Assembly: GCA_016285835.1 (NCBI GenBank)
Contig: JAEERM010000017.1
Coordinates: 1-40,978, forward strand
Source: Fibrobacter sp.
GTDB lineage: Bacteria; Fibrobacterota; Fibrobacteria; Fibrobacterales; Fibrobacteraceae
Reading direction: 5' to 3'
DNA length: 40,978 bases
Shown: positions 34,301 to 40,123 of the stretch, in pieces
How the letters are laid out: every line of letters starts with the position of its first letter
Numbering within the stretch: position 1 is the stretch's first letter
Program-made: the position numbers and the translations under genes
Notes under the pieces: generated by a model
The model's database searches: none
Told to the model about the DNA's origin: nothing
What the model saw: only the letters and a program-made list of their open reading frames with translations

Positions 34301-35357
34301 TATACCGCGAAATGCGGGCCGTACCCGTGTCCACCACGTAGGCGATTCCCGGAATCGTGAGCGACGTTTCCGCAATGTTCGTCGCGAGCACTACGCGGGT
34401 CTTTTCCGTATGCTTGAAGATGCGGCGCTGTTCATCGGGGCTCATGCGCCCGTAAAGCGGCAAGATGTCGAAAGTCGCAGAGTCCAGTTCGTGCGCGAGC
34501 TCGCCCGCCAAATCCTGGATGTCGCGTTCCGTCGGTAAAAAACAAAGCAGGTGGTCGCGGTGGCGCGTTTCCAGGTCGAGAATCGCATCGCGGGCCTCGT
34601 CCAAAAGGCCCGAATCCCCCTTGCCAGAAATATTGAGGTCTGAGGTCGGGTCTTGCGACCCTTTGAGGTATGAGGTCGCGGCCTTGCCGCTATGAGGTAA
34701 ATAATCTGCGCTTCGCGCACCGAAATAATATTCAACTTCAACGGGGAACGTTCTTCCCTCGGCTTCGAGCACACAGCTGTTGTCGTAAAATTCCTCGAAA
34801 AGCTTGGCATCGAGCGTCGCGGAAGCCACAATCAGCTTGAATTCCGGGCGTTCATGCAAAACAGTCTTGAAAATGCCGAGCAGAATGTCGATGTTCAGCG
34901 AGCGTTCATGAGCCTCATCAATCACGATGGCCGAATACTGCCTAAAAAGCCTGTCGCGGCGAAATTCCTGCAACAAAATGCCGTCCGTCATCACCTTGAT
35001 GGGAGCGTCGCTCTGGCCCTGTTCCCAAAAACGGATTTTGGTGCTGACTAGCGTTTCGTCCTTCAGTTCTTCGCGCAAGCGGTCCGCAATGGAAATCGCC
35101 GCCAAACGACGCGGCTCCGTCACACCAATTTTGAAAAGGTTATGAGGTCGCGCTTCGCGCTCTGAGGTATGAGCACGGGCTTCGCCCTTTGAGGAATACC
35201 ACTCCAGCAGGAACTTCGGCAGCTGCGTCGACTTGCCCGAACCGGTGTCCGCCTTGACAATCACCACCTGATGCTTCTCAAGCATCTCAAAGAACTCTTC
35301 CCGATGTTCAACGACAGGAAGGTCCGGGTAAGCAATTTTCAAGTTCTCGTAAGACAT
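31323..35357 (-). CDS. hrpA: HrpA-type DEAH-box RNA helicase with repeat insertions
   Basis: ATP-dependent RNA helicase of 1344 residues. Walker A is ADTGSGKST (residues 36-44), the DEAH box is VIDEAHERS (145-153), followed by SATLDA, LATNIAETSLTIPGI and the QRTGRAGR motif VI. The C-terminal half matches HrpA. At least four stretches look like repeat DNA translated in frame. They are residues about 57-75 (GEARAHTSEREARPHN), about 214-248 (heptamers with mini-hairpins), about 816-862 (VIASEARQS... from a palindromic element) and about 1061-1084 (RQAHQPGKVTELAEVTD). The first lies between motifs I and Ia, the second between motifs III and IV; the helicase motifs themselves are intact. It is the first gene of the run to ftsE. 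Confidence 0.92.
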   Translation of the reverse strand: MSYENLKIAYPDLPVVEHREEFFEMLEKHQVVIVKADTGSGKSTQLPKFLLEWYSSKGEARAHTSEREARPHNLFKIGVTEPRRLAAISIADRLREELKDETLVSTKIRFWEQGQSDAPIKVMTDGILLQEFRRDRLFRQYSAIVIDEAHERSLNIDILLGIFKTVLHERPEFKLIVASATLDAKLFEEFYDNSCVLEAEGRTFPVEVEYYFGARSADYLPHSGKAATSYLKGSQDPTSDLNISGKGDSGLLDEARDAILDLETRHRDHLLCFLPTERDIQDLAGELAHELDSATFDILPLYGRMSPDEQRRIFKHTEKTRVVLATNIAETSLTIPGIAYVVDTGTARISRYNAQSRIQGLPVEDISKASARQRTGRAGRVKPGVCIRLYSPEDFEKRDEFTEPEIRRSNLANVVLQLRSLGLELENFPFLQSPPHSAFRGAYKTLFELGALTADNASGHVTKLGREMTRLPMDVALSAVLLRARDAGVLQPALIVCSALSIQDPRVVPSEEPERTRIRQLHRKFAGHKSDFLTFICMWNAFCAEWDGKTWNKLRKFCDKSSLHFLRCREWIDLYEQFGRILDVKFENRVCPLDSFHRDNLHIALLSGFLGGVALRDMENGCYRLVSGRETHVFPGSDLYGKSAEWLFSAEVRETSRIFLNKAAEIKPEWIMQVAEPFCTRRWYAPTWNQDRGFVEAVEEVSFRGLVISRGHRVDYARVNPDECAEIFWREAVVLGQMARPFAFMTHNERVVEDLHALEARKRQFGLAPSEDALVDYYVRIAHEVNSIKTLKDYIREHTDQFLKFDAKFWLNQLDTGVESVIASEARQSLGDFWGKNPRHKRENPDQVGVDKNRSSLGGSLEQFRIEGLDGSSRMVMGEMVFDATRDCDGITLDLPYDMLPQVTPATLALSIHQWREWMAESVIREMPKNAKKQLEGKRTFIDDAFCDKLKEKPHKAPLFSLYEVFAEMKQLDCDIPTVTPEKENHLRIHARIFKQGFPEKFSTEINPEWGSFRLFAAVRPVLVTFGIDFALGNMRFGWRLGESALMTPAESAFWQAFRKRVVVRQAHQPGKVTELAEVTDSASTLIVDRLNMLETGGLYSDGFKTALKSWVLKSLVVDNLDANRCVRFSGLEFSRGKKIRDFKNLAASTRSEDEEMRLALVRATYESALLGADAFVKLWDILREYSVAMRQGGDHARDAIAALMAKNKSISKIAALYLPDHKENTLFERLSVLGADMSVGDCFAQGARNDKVDLSVKDLREKFRIYLKARFMKDHELKNARDILSKMERMPQDDSEYPELYLQACALLEDFEILKFKRKGDDAEEVIEDDALAKLKGRFGRLK
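32107..32173. repeat. Palindromic element inside the helicase gene (1)
   Basis: The segment holds two imperfect palindromes: TCACT...AGTGA at 32119-32139 and GGTTGG...GCCGAACC at 32149-32169. It is translated as VVRQAHQPGKVTELAEVTDS, a phrase not expected in HrpA. Confidence 0.55.
32784..32898. repeat. Palindromic element inside the helicase gene (2)
   Basis: CCTAGAGAT occurs near both ends (32784 and 32866). The segment includes the perfect hairpin AACCCCGAC-TTG-GTCGGGGTT near 32808-32828 and ends with a GAGATTGCCGCG...CGCAATGACA unit that resembles dispersed GTCATTGCGAG repeats of other bacteria. The frame stays open and gives VIASEARQSLGDFW. Confidence 0.7.
34635..34700. repeat. GAGGT heptamers with two mini-hairpins inside the helicase gene
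   Basis: GAGGT occurs at 34635, 34642, 34665, 34672 and 34694. The two long gaps are filled by perfect hairpins GGGTC-TTGC-GACCC (34648-34661) and GCGGC-CTT-GCCGC (34678-34690). Translated in frame near residues 220-240. Confidence 0.85.
35144..35192. repeat. GAGGT heptamers with two mini-hairpins near the helicase start
   Basis: GAGGTC is followed by GCGC-TTC-GCGC (35150-35160), then GAGGTAT, then GGGC-TTC-GCCC (35177-35187) and TTTGAGG. It encodes residues about 55-71 of the helicase. Confidence 0.85.
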
Positions 35358-35361
35358 GCTA

Positions 35362-35498
35362 GCTATGAGGTATGAGGTGTGAGGTATGAGGTCGGTCGCC
35401 TACGGCTCCCTATGAGTTTTAAGTTTGGCGCCTTCGGCGCGATTATTTATCTCAAAGCGAAGCGACCTCATTGCTCGAAGCGACTGTAAGGAGCGTGC
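35362..35498. repeat. Heptamer array and mini-hairpins upstream of the helicase gene
   Basis: GCTATGA, GGTATGA, GGTGTGA and GGTATGA (35362-35389) run into GGTCGGTCGCCTACGGCTCCC, the inverse of the element before hisC. A hairpin GCGCC-TTC-GGCGC follows at 35428-35440, then further GAGGT/ACCTCA units. No gene is seen between the helicase start and the small zinc-ribbon gene. Confidence 0.8.
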
Positions 35499-35636
35499 TC
35501 ACTCCTTGATATGTCCGCACTTGTCGCAGGTGAGTTTGTAGCTGTTATCGGGGTCGACGACCATCACGCCGTCGCATTCTGGCACTTCGCACGGGAGTTC
35601 CCCCGGCATCACTTCACGGTAAGTTTGCTTTTCCAT
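35499..35636 (-). CDS. Tiny zinc-ribbon-like protein (45 residues)
   Basis: The frame runs from ATG 35636 to TGA 35499. It encodes 45 residues with two Cys pairs, CEVPEC (residues 16-21) and CDKCGHIKE (37-45), spaced as in a small zinc ribbon. The sequence in between (DGVMVVDPDNSYKLT) is typical of the two strands of such ribbons. There is no ribosome site; a heptamer array directly precedes the ATG. It follows rfbD by 26 bp on the same strand. Function unknown. Confidence 0.65.
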   Translation of the reverse strand: MEKQTYREVMPGELPCEVPECDGVMVVDPDNSYKLTCDKCGHIKE

Positions 35637-35637
35637 A

Positions 35638-35665
35638 GTGGTTAGTGATTAGTGGTTGGTGGTTA
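35638..35665. repeat. Heptamer array, GTGGTTA family
   Basis: GTGGTTA, GTGATTA, GTGGTTG and GTGGTTA fill the gap between the zinc-ribbon start and rfbD, and the last unit supplies the rfbD stop codon. Confidence 0.85.
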
Positions 35666-36574
35666 GGAAAGTTCTTTTAAATATCTCGCTAAGGCATCTT
35701 GCCATGTGGGGAGCGGCTTGAAACCGGCTTCCACGAGCTTGCTCTTGTCCAAACGGCTGTTGAACGGACGCGCCGCCTTGCTGAGGCCGTATTCCGCGGT
35801 CGTCACGGGCACAACCTTAGTGCTGTAACCCGCCTGCTTGAAGATTTCGCAGGTAAAATCGTACCAGCTGATGAATCCGCCTTCATTCGTGGCGTGGTAA
35901 TAGCCGTACTTTTCGGTTTCATTCATATCTATCAGCAGGCGCGAAAGGTCAAGCGTGTACGTCGGCGTGCCAATCTGGTCGTTCACCACGCGCACGGTAT
36001 CGTGAGTCTTGCCCACATTAAGCATCGTCTTGATGAAATTCTTGCCGTTGAGGCCGAACACCCAAGCGATACGAACGATAAAGTACTTTTCCAAAGTCCC
36101 GCTCACGGCAAGTTCGCCTTCAAGCTTGGTCTGACCGTAAACGTTCAAAGGCTTGTAATCCTTGCAATCAGGCTTCCAAGGTTCCATTCCCTGGCCATCA
36201 AAAACGTAGTCCGTGCTGATGTAGGTCATCTTGCAGCCGAGTTTTTTGCAGGCATTCGCGATGTTCTGCGTGCCACCCGCGTTCACCGCGCGGACCTTCG
36301 CCACGTTCGCATCGTCTTCGGCCAAATCCACAGCAGTCCATGCAGCGCAATGAATCACTGCATCCGGGTTCACTTCAGAAATCACTTTTTCAACAGCAGC
36401 AGCATCCGTAATGTCGAGCTGCACGTAGGGCATTGCCGTCACGGCGGAACCGTCGGCAAAACCGCTGTAAGCAGGAGCCATGTCCGAACCCACGCCCGTA
36501 TGCCCTCGTTTGGCGAGTTCATTCATCACGTCGTGACCCAACTGGCCACCTACACCCGTCACAAAGAATTTCAT
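35663..36574 (-). CDS. rfbD: dTDP-4-dehydrorhamnose reductase
   Basis: NADPH-dependent last step of dTDP-L-rhamnose synthesis, feeding cell-surface polysaccharide. The Rossmann motif is VTGVGGQLGHDV (about residues 5-16). Family blocks are DAVIHCAAWTAVDLAEDD (about 70-87), the catalytic Thr/Tyr/Lys set in YISTDYVFDG and NVYGQTKLEGE, VRIAWVFG and VNDQIGTPTYTLDLS. The length of 303 is normal. The ribosome site is AGAGG. The other rfb genes are not in the window. The stop codon is made by a GTGGTTA repeat unit. A 9-bp inverted repeat (CTAGGGAGA/TCTCCCTAG) lies just upstream, overlapping the stop of the preceding gene. Confidence 0.93.
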   Translation of the reverse strand: MKFFVTGVGGQLGHDVMNELAKRGHTGVGSDMAPAYSGFADGSAVTAMPYVQLDITDAAAVEKVISEVNPDAVIHCAAWTAVDLAEDDANVAKVRAVNAGGTQNIANACKKLGCKMTYISTDYVFDGQGMEPWKPDCKDYKPLNVYGQTKLEGELAVSGTLEKYFIVRIAWVFGLNGKNFIKTMLNVGKTHDTVRVVNDQIGTPTYTLDLSRLLIDMNETEKYGYYHATNEGGFISWYDFTCEIFKQAGYSTKVVPVTTAEYGLSKAARPFNSRLDKSKLVEAGFKPLPTWQDALARYLKELS

Positions 36575-36610
36575 AGTAAAGCCTCTAGGGAGAATATAGA
36601 AAATCTCTCC

Positions 36611-37441
36611 CTAGCCAAGCACGAATTTCTCAATCACCTCGGCGATTGCCGAATGATTGTTGTCGTTTGCAGTCACGTAATCGGCAATGTCCTTTGCCAC
36701 CGGAGAAGCGTTCGCCACAGCAACGCCGACACCCGCTGCCTCGATCATGGGGCAATCATTCTCCTCGTCGCCCACCGCAATCGTATCTTCAAGCGGGACC
36801 TTGTAATACTCGGCCATGAAGCGTACCGCATCGCCCTTGTTGCTCTGCATGTGCGAAAACTCGAGCATTTCGGGCTTGCTGAACACGTCAAAGAGTTTGC
36901 CCGCCGTTGTCTTGCGCATTTCGGCTCGGAAATCCACGAGGCTCGAATGGTCGAACGGCGTAATGATATTCACCTTGATGGGCGGCTTCACCACCACATT
37001 GATAAACTCGCCGTAGTATTCGCGGATATCCTTCACAACAACGTAATCCATCTTCATCAGGCGGCAATATGTCTTGAGCTGTTCCGTCTCGTATTCCGAA
37101 ACCACGAGATCGCCCGAATACGTATGCGCATGCATACCGTAGCGGTGCGCCGCATCCATGATAAATTTAACCTCGTCGACAGGAATGTACCGCGTGAGAA
37201 TCGCTTTCTCGGTCGCATAATCGTAGATTAGCCCGCCGTTGAAACTCACCAGGAAAAAACCGGGCTTGTCGAAGCCGTACTTTTGCGCCAGTTGCTTTGC
37301 GCTCGTGAGCGGACGCCCCGTGCAGAGCACCAACTTGTGCCCGCGAGAAAGCATCGCATCAATAGCGGCCATATCCGCATCGAGGATGCGCTTGTCGTCG
37401 GTCAGGAGCGTTCCGTCCAGGTCGGTAAAAAGGAGTTTCAT
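36611..37441 (-). CDS. Cof-type HAD-IIB phosphatase
   Basis: Haloacid-dehalogenase-like hydrolase probably acting on small phosphorylated metabolites such as sugar phosphates. Motif I is LFTDLDGTLLTDD (nucleophile near residue 7), motif II is VLCTGRPL, and motif III/IV is IAVGDEENDCPMIEAAGVGVAVANA near the C-terminus. A large Cof cap lies in between. The frame extends to 37489, but ATG 37441 starts directly at the Rossmann strand. A TAAATT box ends seven bases before this ATG and there is no ribosome site, as with several genes here. rfbD follows after 36 bp and may be co-transcribed. Confidence 0.88.
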   Translation of the reverse strand: MKLLFTDLDGTLLTDDKRILDADMAAIDAMLSRGHKLVLCTGRPLTSAKQLAQKYGFDKPGFFLVSFNGGLIYDYATEKAILTRYIPVDEVKFIMDAAHRYGMHAHTYSGDLVVSEYETEQLKTYCRLMKMDYVVVKDIREYYGEFINVVVKPPIKVNIITPFDHSSLVDFRAEMRKTTAGKLFDVFSKPEMLEFSHMQSNKGDAVRFMAEYYKVPLEDTIAVGDEENDCPMIEAAGVGVAVANASPVAKDIADYVTANDNNHSAIAEVIEKFVLG

Positions 37442-37517
37442 GCGCGAGAATTTAGTAAAAGAAGTGATTCTCCATGCAATTTTTTTCAACTTTAACCCTG
37501 TACCAAAGATAAAGTAC

Positions 37518-37546
37518 TTGCGAATCAGCGTAAAATAAGGTATGTT
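37518..37546 (+). promoter_or_regulatory. Candidate promoter of the small lipoprotein gene
   Basis: TTGCGA (37518-37523) and TATGTT (37541-37546) are 17 bp apart. Transcription would start near 37553, at the first base of the ACTCG-AGGAC-CGAGT hairpin. Confidence 0.5.
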
Positions 37547-37552
37547 AAGGGG

Positions 37553-37575
37553 ACTCGAGGACCGAGTATTTTTTT
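37553..37575 (+). promoter_or_regulatory. 5'-end hairpin with T-tract before the ribosome site
   Basis: A 5-bp stem with a 5-nt loop (ACTCG-AGGAC-CGAGT) is followed by ATTTTTTT and then the GAGGA ribosome site of the gene at 37585. It could be a 5' stabiliser, since the mRNA would start at the stem, or a weak attenuator. Confidence 0.4.
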
Positions 37576-37584
37576 GAGGAAAAG

Positions 37585-38070
37585 ATGAAATTCGTTAAAA
37601 AACTTAGTTATCTGGGAGTTTGCCTCCTCTTGATTGGATGCGCCCAATCCCTCTCTGTTTCAAACAAAAATACCTTTGCACAAAATAAATCGGGCGTTAT
37701 AGGCGTTTTCCGCCAGCCTGTCGGCTTTTGCAGTGGAGGTTACCAACAACAGATTATACTCGGCGGCGAAAAAATCATAGTCAAGCCCACATGGACATCT
37801 GCCCAAGACAATCTTTTCTCGGCCTACATCGAACCAGGTCAAGCTGAATTCGTCTCGTATCACTATGCATGCGGAATGACCTCGACAACCTTGACTCCCA
37901 ACTTTAGCAAAGGCATCGTCATTCCCGAAAACGGATTCTGCAAAATCACCATGTCCTTCTTGAAAGGGGACAGCCTATTTTCCAAGAACGACTCCCTGTT
38001 GCAGGCTCATTTTATTAAAGAAGGTGTCGCCATTCCCTTTAACGACATCCCCTATTGCGAAACATACTAA
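37585..38070 (+). CDS. Small lipoprotein, function unknown
   Basis: Protein of 161 residues with a clear lipobox (LIGC, near residue 19) and a mature part rich in beta-prone segments: GVIGVFRQPVGFCSGG, IILGGEKIIVKPTW, FSAYIEPGQAEFVSYHY. Four Cys in the mature part may form disulfides. The ribosome site GAGGA is well placed. No family is recognised. The segment from residue 38 (short beta strands, a PGxAEF turn) is reminiscent of small DUF2846-like lipoproteins, a weak resemblance. The gene ends 8 bp before a copy of the 3' end of the LysE-type gene. Confidence 0.7.
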   Translation: MKFVKKLSYLGVCLLLIGCAQSLSVSNKNTFAQNKSGVIGVFRQPVGFCSGGYQQQIILGGEKIIVKPTWTSAQDNLFSAYIEPGQAEFVSYHYACGMTSTTLTPNFSKGIVIPENGFCKITMSFLKGDSLFSKNDSLLQAHFIKEGVAIPFNDIPYCETY

Positions 38071-38078
38071 AACCTAGA

Positions 38079-38133
38079 TTACATCACGAACAACGTGACG
38101 GCAAGGAGCACAAACATGCAGCCGCTGAACCAG
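38079..38133 (-). pseudogene. Remnant of LysE-type gene 3' end (copy A)
   Basis: On the minus strand the segment encodes WFSGCMFVLLAVTLFVM and a stop, matching the last 17 residues of the exporter at 40124 with three substitutions. Seven of about 56 bases differ, so this is an old or foreign allele. It ends abruptly at 38133, where the 43-bp repeat begins. Confidence 0.8.
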
Positions 38134-38176
38134 GAAAGTATATCTTATAGTGGCTCTTTATGAGCCTAGGAAAAAC
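38134..38176 (+). repeat. 43-bp direct repeat, copy 1
   Basis: The segment matches 39512-39554 at 38 of 43 positions. It contains a hairpin GGCTC-TTTAT-GAGCC and an ATG opening that reads MSLGKTLI before a stop. It directly abuts LysE remnant A. Confidence 0.75.
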
Positions 38177-38190
38177 TTTAATCTGAAAGA

Positions 38191-39051
38191 TTACGCGAAT
38201 GCTTTGGGATTATAGCTCGAACGGAGATATCTCTCGTTGCTTTCAGGAGAAATTTCACTGATTTTGAGCAGGAAGCCCATTTCATAGCATTTCAGCAATG
38301 AATTGTGTACTGGAAGGAAGCAGGAGAGTCCACTCTTCTTCCCATCAACGAGATCTGCATAGCTGAGATAAAGTGTAGGTTTCGCCAGCCCCTTTTCTTT
38401 GAGAAATTTTGTTAGTTCTACTTTGTCAGTTTTGTAGTCGCCAGAGAAATCTAGTTTAGAATTTACATTGAAAGTCTCTAGTTCTTCCGGAGAGAATGCA
38501 GGCTTCCTTGGAATCAATAGAGTCGTCGTTCCAAAGTTTACCCAGAACATCTTTAGAATAGCTTTGATACTTTCTATGTCGTAGGTACCCTCTTGGAGAG
38601 AAACCTGACCGAGGATGTACCGAACGCCATTATGTTCTGATTGGTAATTAATGAGAGGACCAAGGCCACATTGCCAAATGGAGAATAATCCCCACATTTT
38701 ACGTTTTGCGGCGAAGTTTACAAAAGAACGGCCAAGTTCTAATGTATAATCAGCATAATTCTTAGAGAAATCGCCCGAAAAATCATAGTACTTGAATGTG
38801 TTCAAATTGAAAGAATTTCCGTTGCGAGCGTCCTTGCAGAGAATATGTCGATATCCAGATACAACTTCATTATTCTCATCTTTGTCGATACTCACAATAT
38901 AGTTATACTGATTATCAAAGACATCTTCTACACAAGGTTGATTGAAAGCACTTGCAACTGCTTTCTGAATTTCACCGAAAAGAGCTGGATTATCCATCTT
39001 CTTCATATTGAAGACATGGAGAACGTCCTTGAAATTAGTGATCAATTCCAT
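38191..39051 (-). CDS. GNAT-like N-acyltransferase (OlsB/hemolysin-like family)
   Basis: Protein of 286 residues related to the acyl-ACP-dependent N-acyltransferases that start ornithine- or glycine-lipid synthesis. Diagnostic blocks are VSGYRHILCKDA, YTLELGRSFVNFAAKRK (ELGR-S/F-V), SIWQCGLGPLINYQ and VRYILGQVSLQ. The acyl acceptor is not predictable. No second acyltransferase (OlsA/GlsA) is adjacent. It has its own strong promoter (TTGACA, 16 bp, TATATT) and a ribosome site AAAGG. The region looks more A/T-rich than the core genes and the gene lies between two LysE 3'-end remnants, suggesting it arrived as a cassette. Confidence 0.7.
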   Translation of the reverse strand: MELITNFKDVLHVFNMKKMDNPALFGEIQKAVASAFNQPCVEDVFDNQYNYIVSIDKDENNEVVSGYRHILCKDARNGNSFNLNTFKYYDFSGDFSKNYADYTLELGRSFVNFAAKRKMWGLFSIWQCGLGPLINYQSEHNGVRYILGQVSLQEGTYDIESIKAILKMFWVNFGTTTLLIPRKPAFSPEELETFNVNSKLDFSGDYKTDKVELTKFLKEKGLAKPTLYLSYADLVDGKKSGLSCFLPVHNSLLKCYEMGFLLKISEISPESNERYLRSSYNPKAFA

Positions 39052-39093
39052 AGTTACATACCTTTTTGTTACGTTTTTCTTACTTTTAAGTTT

Positions 39094-39121
39094 AATATAA
39101 CAAAAATATAAGAATTGTCAA
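39094..39121 (-). promoter_or_regulatory. Strong sigma70-type promoter of the acyltransferase gene
   Basis: On the minus strand TTGACA (39116-39121) and TATATT (39094-39099) are separated by 16 bp, followed by an A/T-rich leader of about 35-40 nt with the ribosome site AAAGG. Confidence 0.85.
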
Positions 39122-39173
39122 CAAATTTGCATGCAAAATTTTGTTTAAGTGCTCAGAATGAGATACTCATTTA

Positions 39174-39348
39174 TTACATCACGAACAACGCGATAGCGAG
39201 GAGCACGAATACGCAGCCGCTGAACCAGTTGAGGTTGCGGTTTGCCTTGGGGCTATTGAGCAAGAAGTTCTTGACCGTCCCCGCCAAAAAGGCGATGGAG
39301 CCGAACACGATGAAGGTCGCCACGACGAATTCCACGCCGAGAATCGCC
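39174..39348 (-). pseudogene. Remnant of LysE-type gene 3' end (copy B)
   Basis: The segment from 39173 to 39348 matches 40123-40298 over 176 bp with three mismatches, all silent; the encoded 57 residues are identical to the exporter's C-terminus. Similarity stops abruptly at 39348, so the first 150 or so codons of the gene are missing. Confidence 0.92.
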
Positions 39349-39602
39349 GACCAGGAATTTTCGGAGGTATATAACCATTTCGGCAGTACCAAGCTGCAAA
39401 AAAATTAGTCAAAAAGCCAAAAATCCATCCAATTTTTTTGTTTTTTTCCGTACCAAATCGCTTGTGAAGCCGCATAAATAAAGGTATATTCAATAAATAA
39501 AGGTATATTCAGAAAGTACATCTTATTGAGGCACTTTATGAGCCAAGGAAAAACAAAAAAGATGCCATGGGTTATTCAAGCTGATATAGGAATTTTGTAC
39601 TA
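39349..39602. repeat. Intergenic segment with 19-bp tandem repeat and 43-bp repeat copy 2
   Basis: ATAAATAAAGGTATATTCA occurs twice in tandem at about 39474-39511. It is followed at 39512-39554 by the second copy of the 43-bp repeat, which contains a ribosome site GAGG and ATG opening a 21-residue frame (MSQGKTKKMPWVIQADIGI...) that stops at 39603. The segment looks like the promoter and 5' end of a lost gene. Confidence 0.6.
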
Positions 39603-40093
39603 ATGAGTAAATTTATGATTTGCCTTTTTATGGTCGCGATTTCGTTTGCCGAAGAAAGCGAACTCTCTTCGTTTGCCGAAGAATGCGAACACTCTATACA
39701 ATCCGAAAAAAATGGATAATCCCCCAGTTAGATGAATCAAAATGCGACGGAGAGTATTTTTTTCGAAATGGTGCGGGGTACATCGTCACATTTTGCATAG
39801 AAGACATTAAAAAAGAATGCATATCACAACAAAAAAAGTTATCAATTAACTCTTGCGATATTACAGAAGAGAATTTGTACACGGATTTTTTGAATGAAAA
39901 AAAATCAGAAGACATTCTGTTTAATTTGCTAAAGAATGGGCGTTTTTCACTTACTAAAGATGAAAAGAAACTAAAAAGGGCTTTTTGGGCAAAATACAAA
40001 ATGCATTGTCATCATGGAGGAACTATTGGAGAAGGTGTTTTTTCGGAGGATAATGTTTTTTTATACGAGCAAGTCCTGGATTTAATTTGGTAA
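39603..40093 (+). pseudogene. Small exported-protein gene split by a frameshift at A7
   Basis: ATG 39603 opens a 38-residue frame with a signal-peptide-like start (MSKFMICLFMVAISFA) that stops at 39719. Just before the stop, seven A residues (39706-39712) allow a -1 shift into the frame that runs to TAA 40093. The joined product would be about 163 residues: signal peptide, a 9-codon tandem duplication (SFAEESELS/SFAEECEHS), then KKWIIPQLDESKCDGEYFF and a Cys-containing, Lys/Glu-rich domain ending YEQVLDLIW. A single lost A, a sequencing error or programmed slippage on A-AAA-AAT would all fit. Without the shift, the downstream frame could only start from ATG 39620 as a Cys/Arg-rich product without a signal. 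No family recognised. Confidence 0.6.
39641..39694 (+). repeat. 27-bp tandem duplication
   Basis: Two adjacent 27-bp copies (39641-39667, 39668-39694) differ at two positions. They keep frame and encode two 9-residue copies in the signal-peptide frame. Confidence 0.85.
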
Positions 40094-40123
40094 AAATGAT
40101 TATTGGGCTTGCCTATGAGATGA

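Noticed and set aside
32964..34538. Plus-strand frame of 524 codons
   Set aside because: It is antisense to the helicase gene, which has all DEAH-helicase motifs.
36586..36616. Inverted repeat CTAGGGAGA/TCTCCCTAG as a terminator of the HAD gene
   Set aside because: It overlaps the stop codon, has no T-tract on the minus strand, and the next gene follows closely; kept only as a note under rfbD.
35699..37231. Long plus-strand frame of 510 codons
   Set aside because: It is antisense to rfbD and the HAD gene, rich in His and Arg as expected for a shadow, and spans both genes and their gap.
39179..39493. Minus-strand frame of 104 codons
   Set aside because: It runs out of frame through the LysE remnant and A/T-rich spacer; no family features and no ribosome site.
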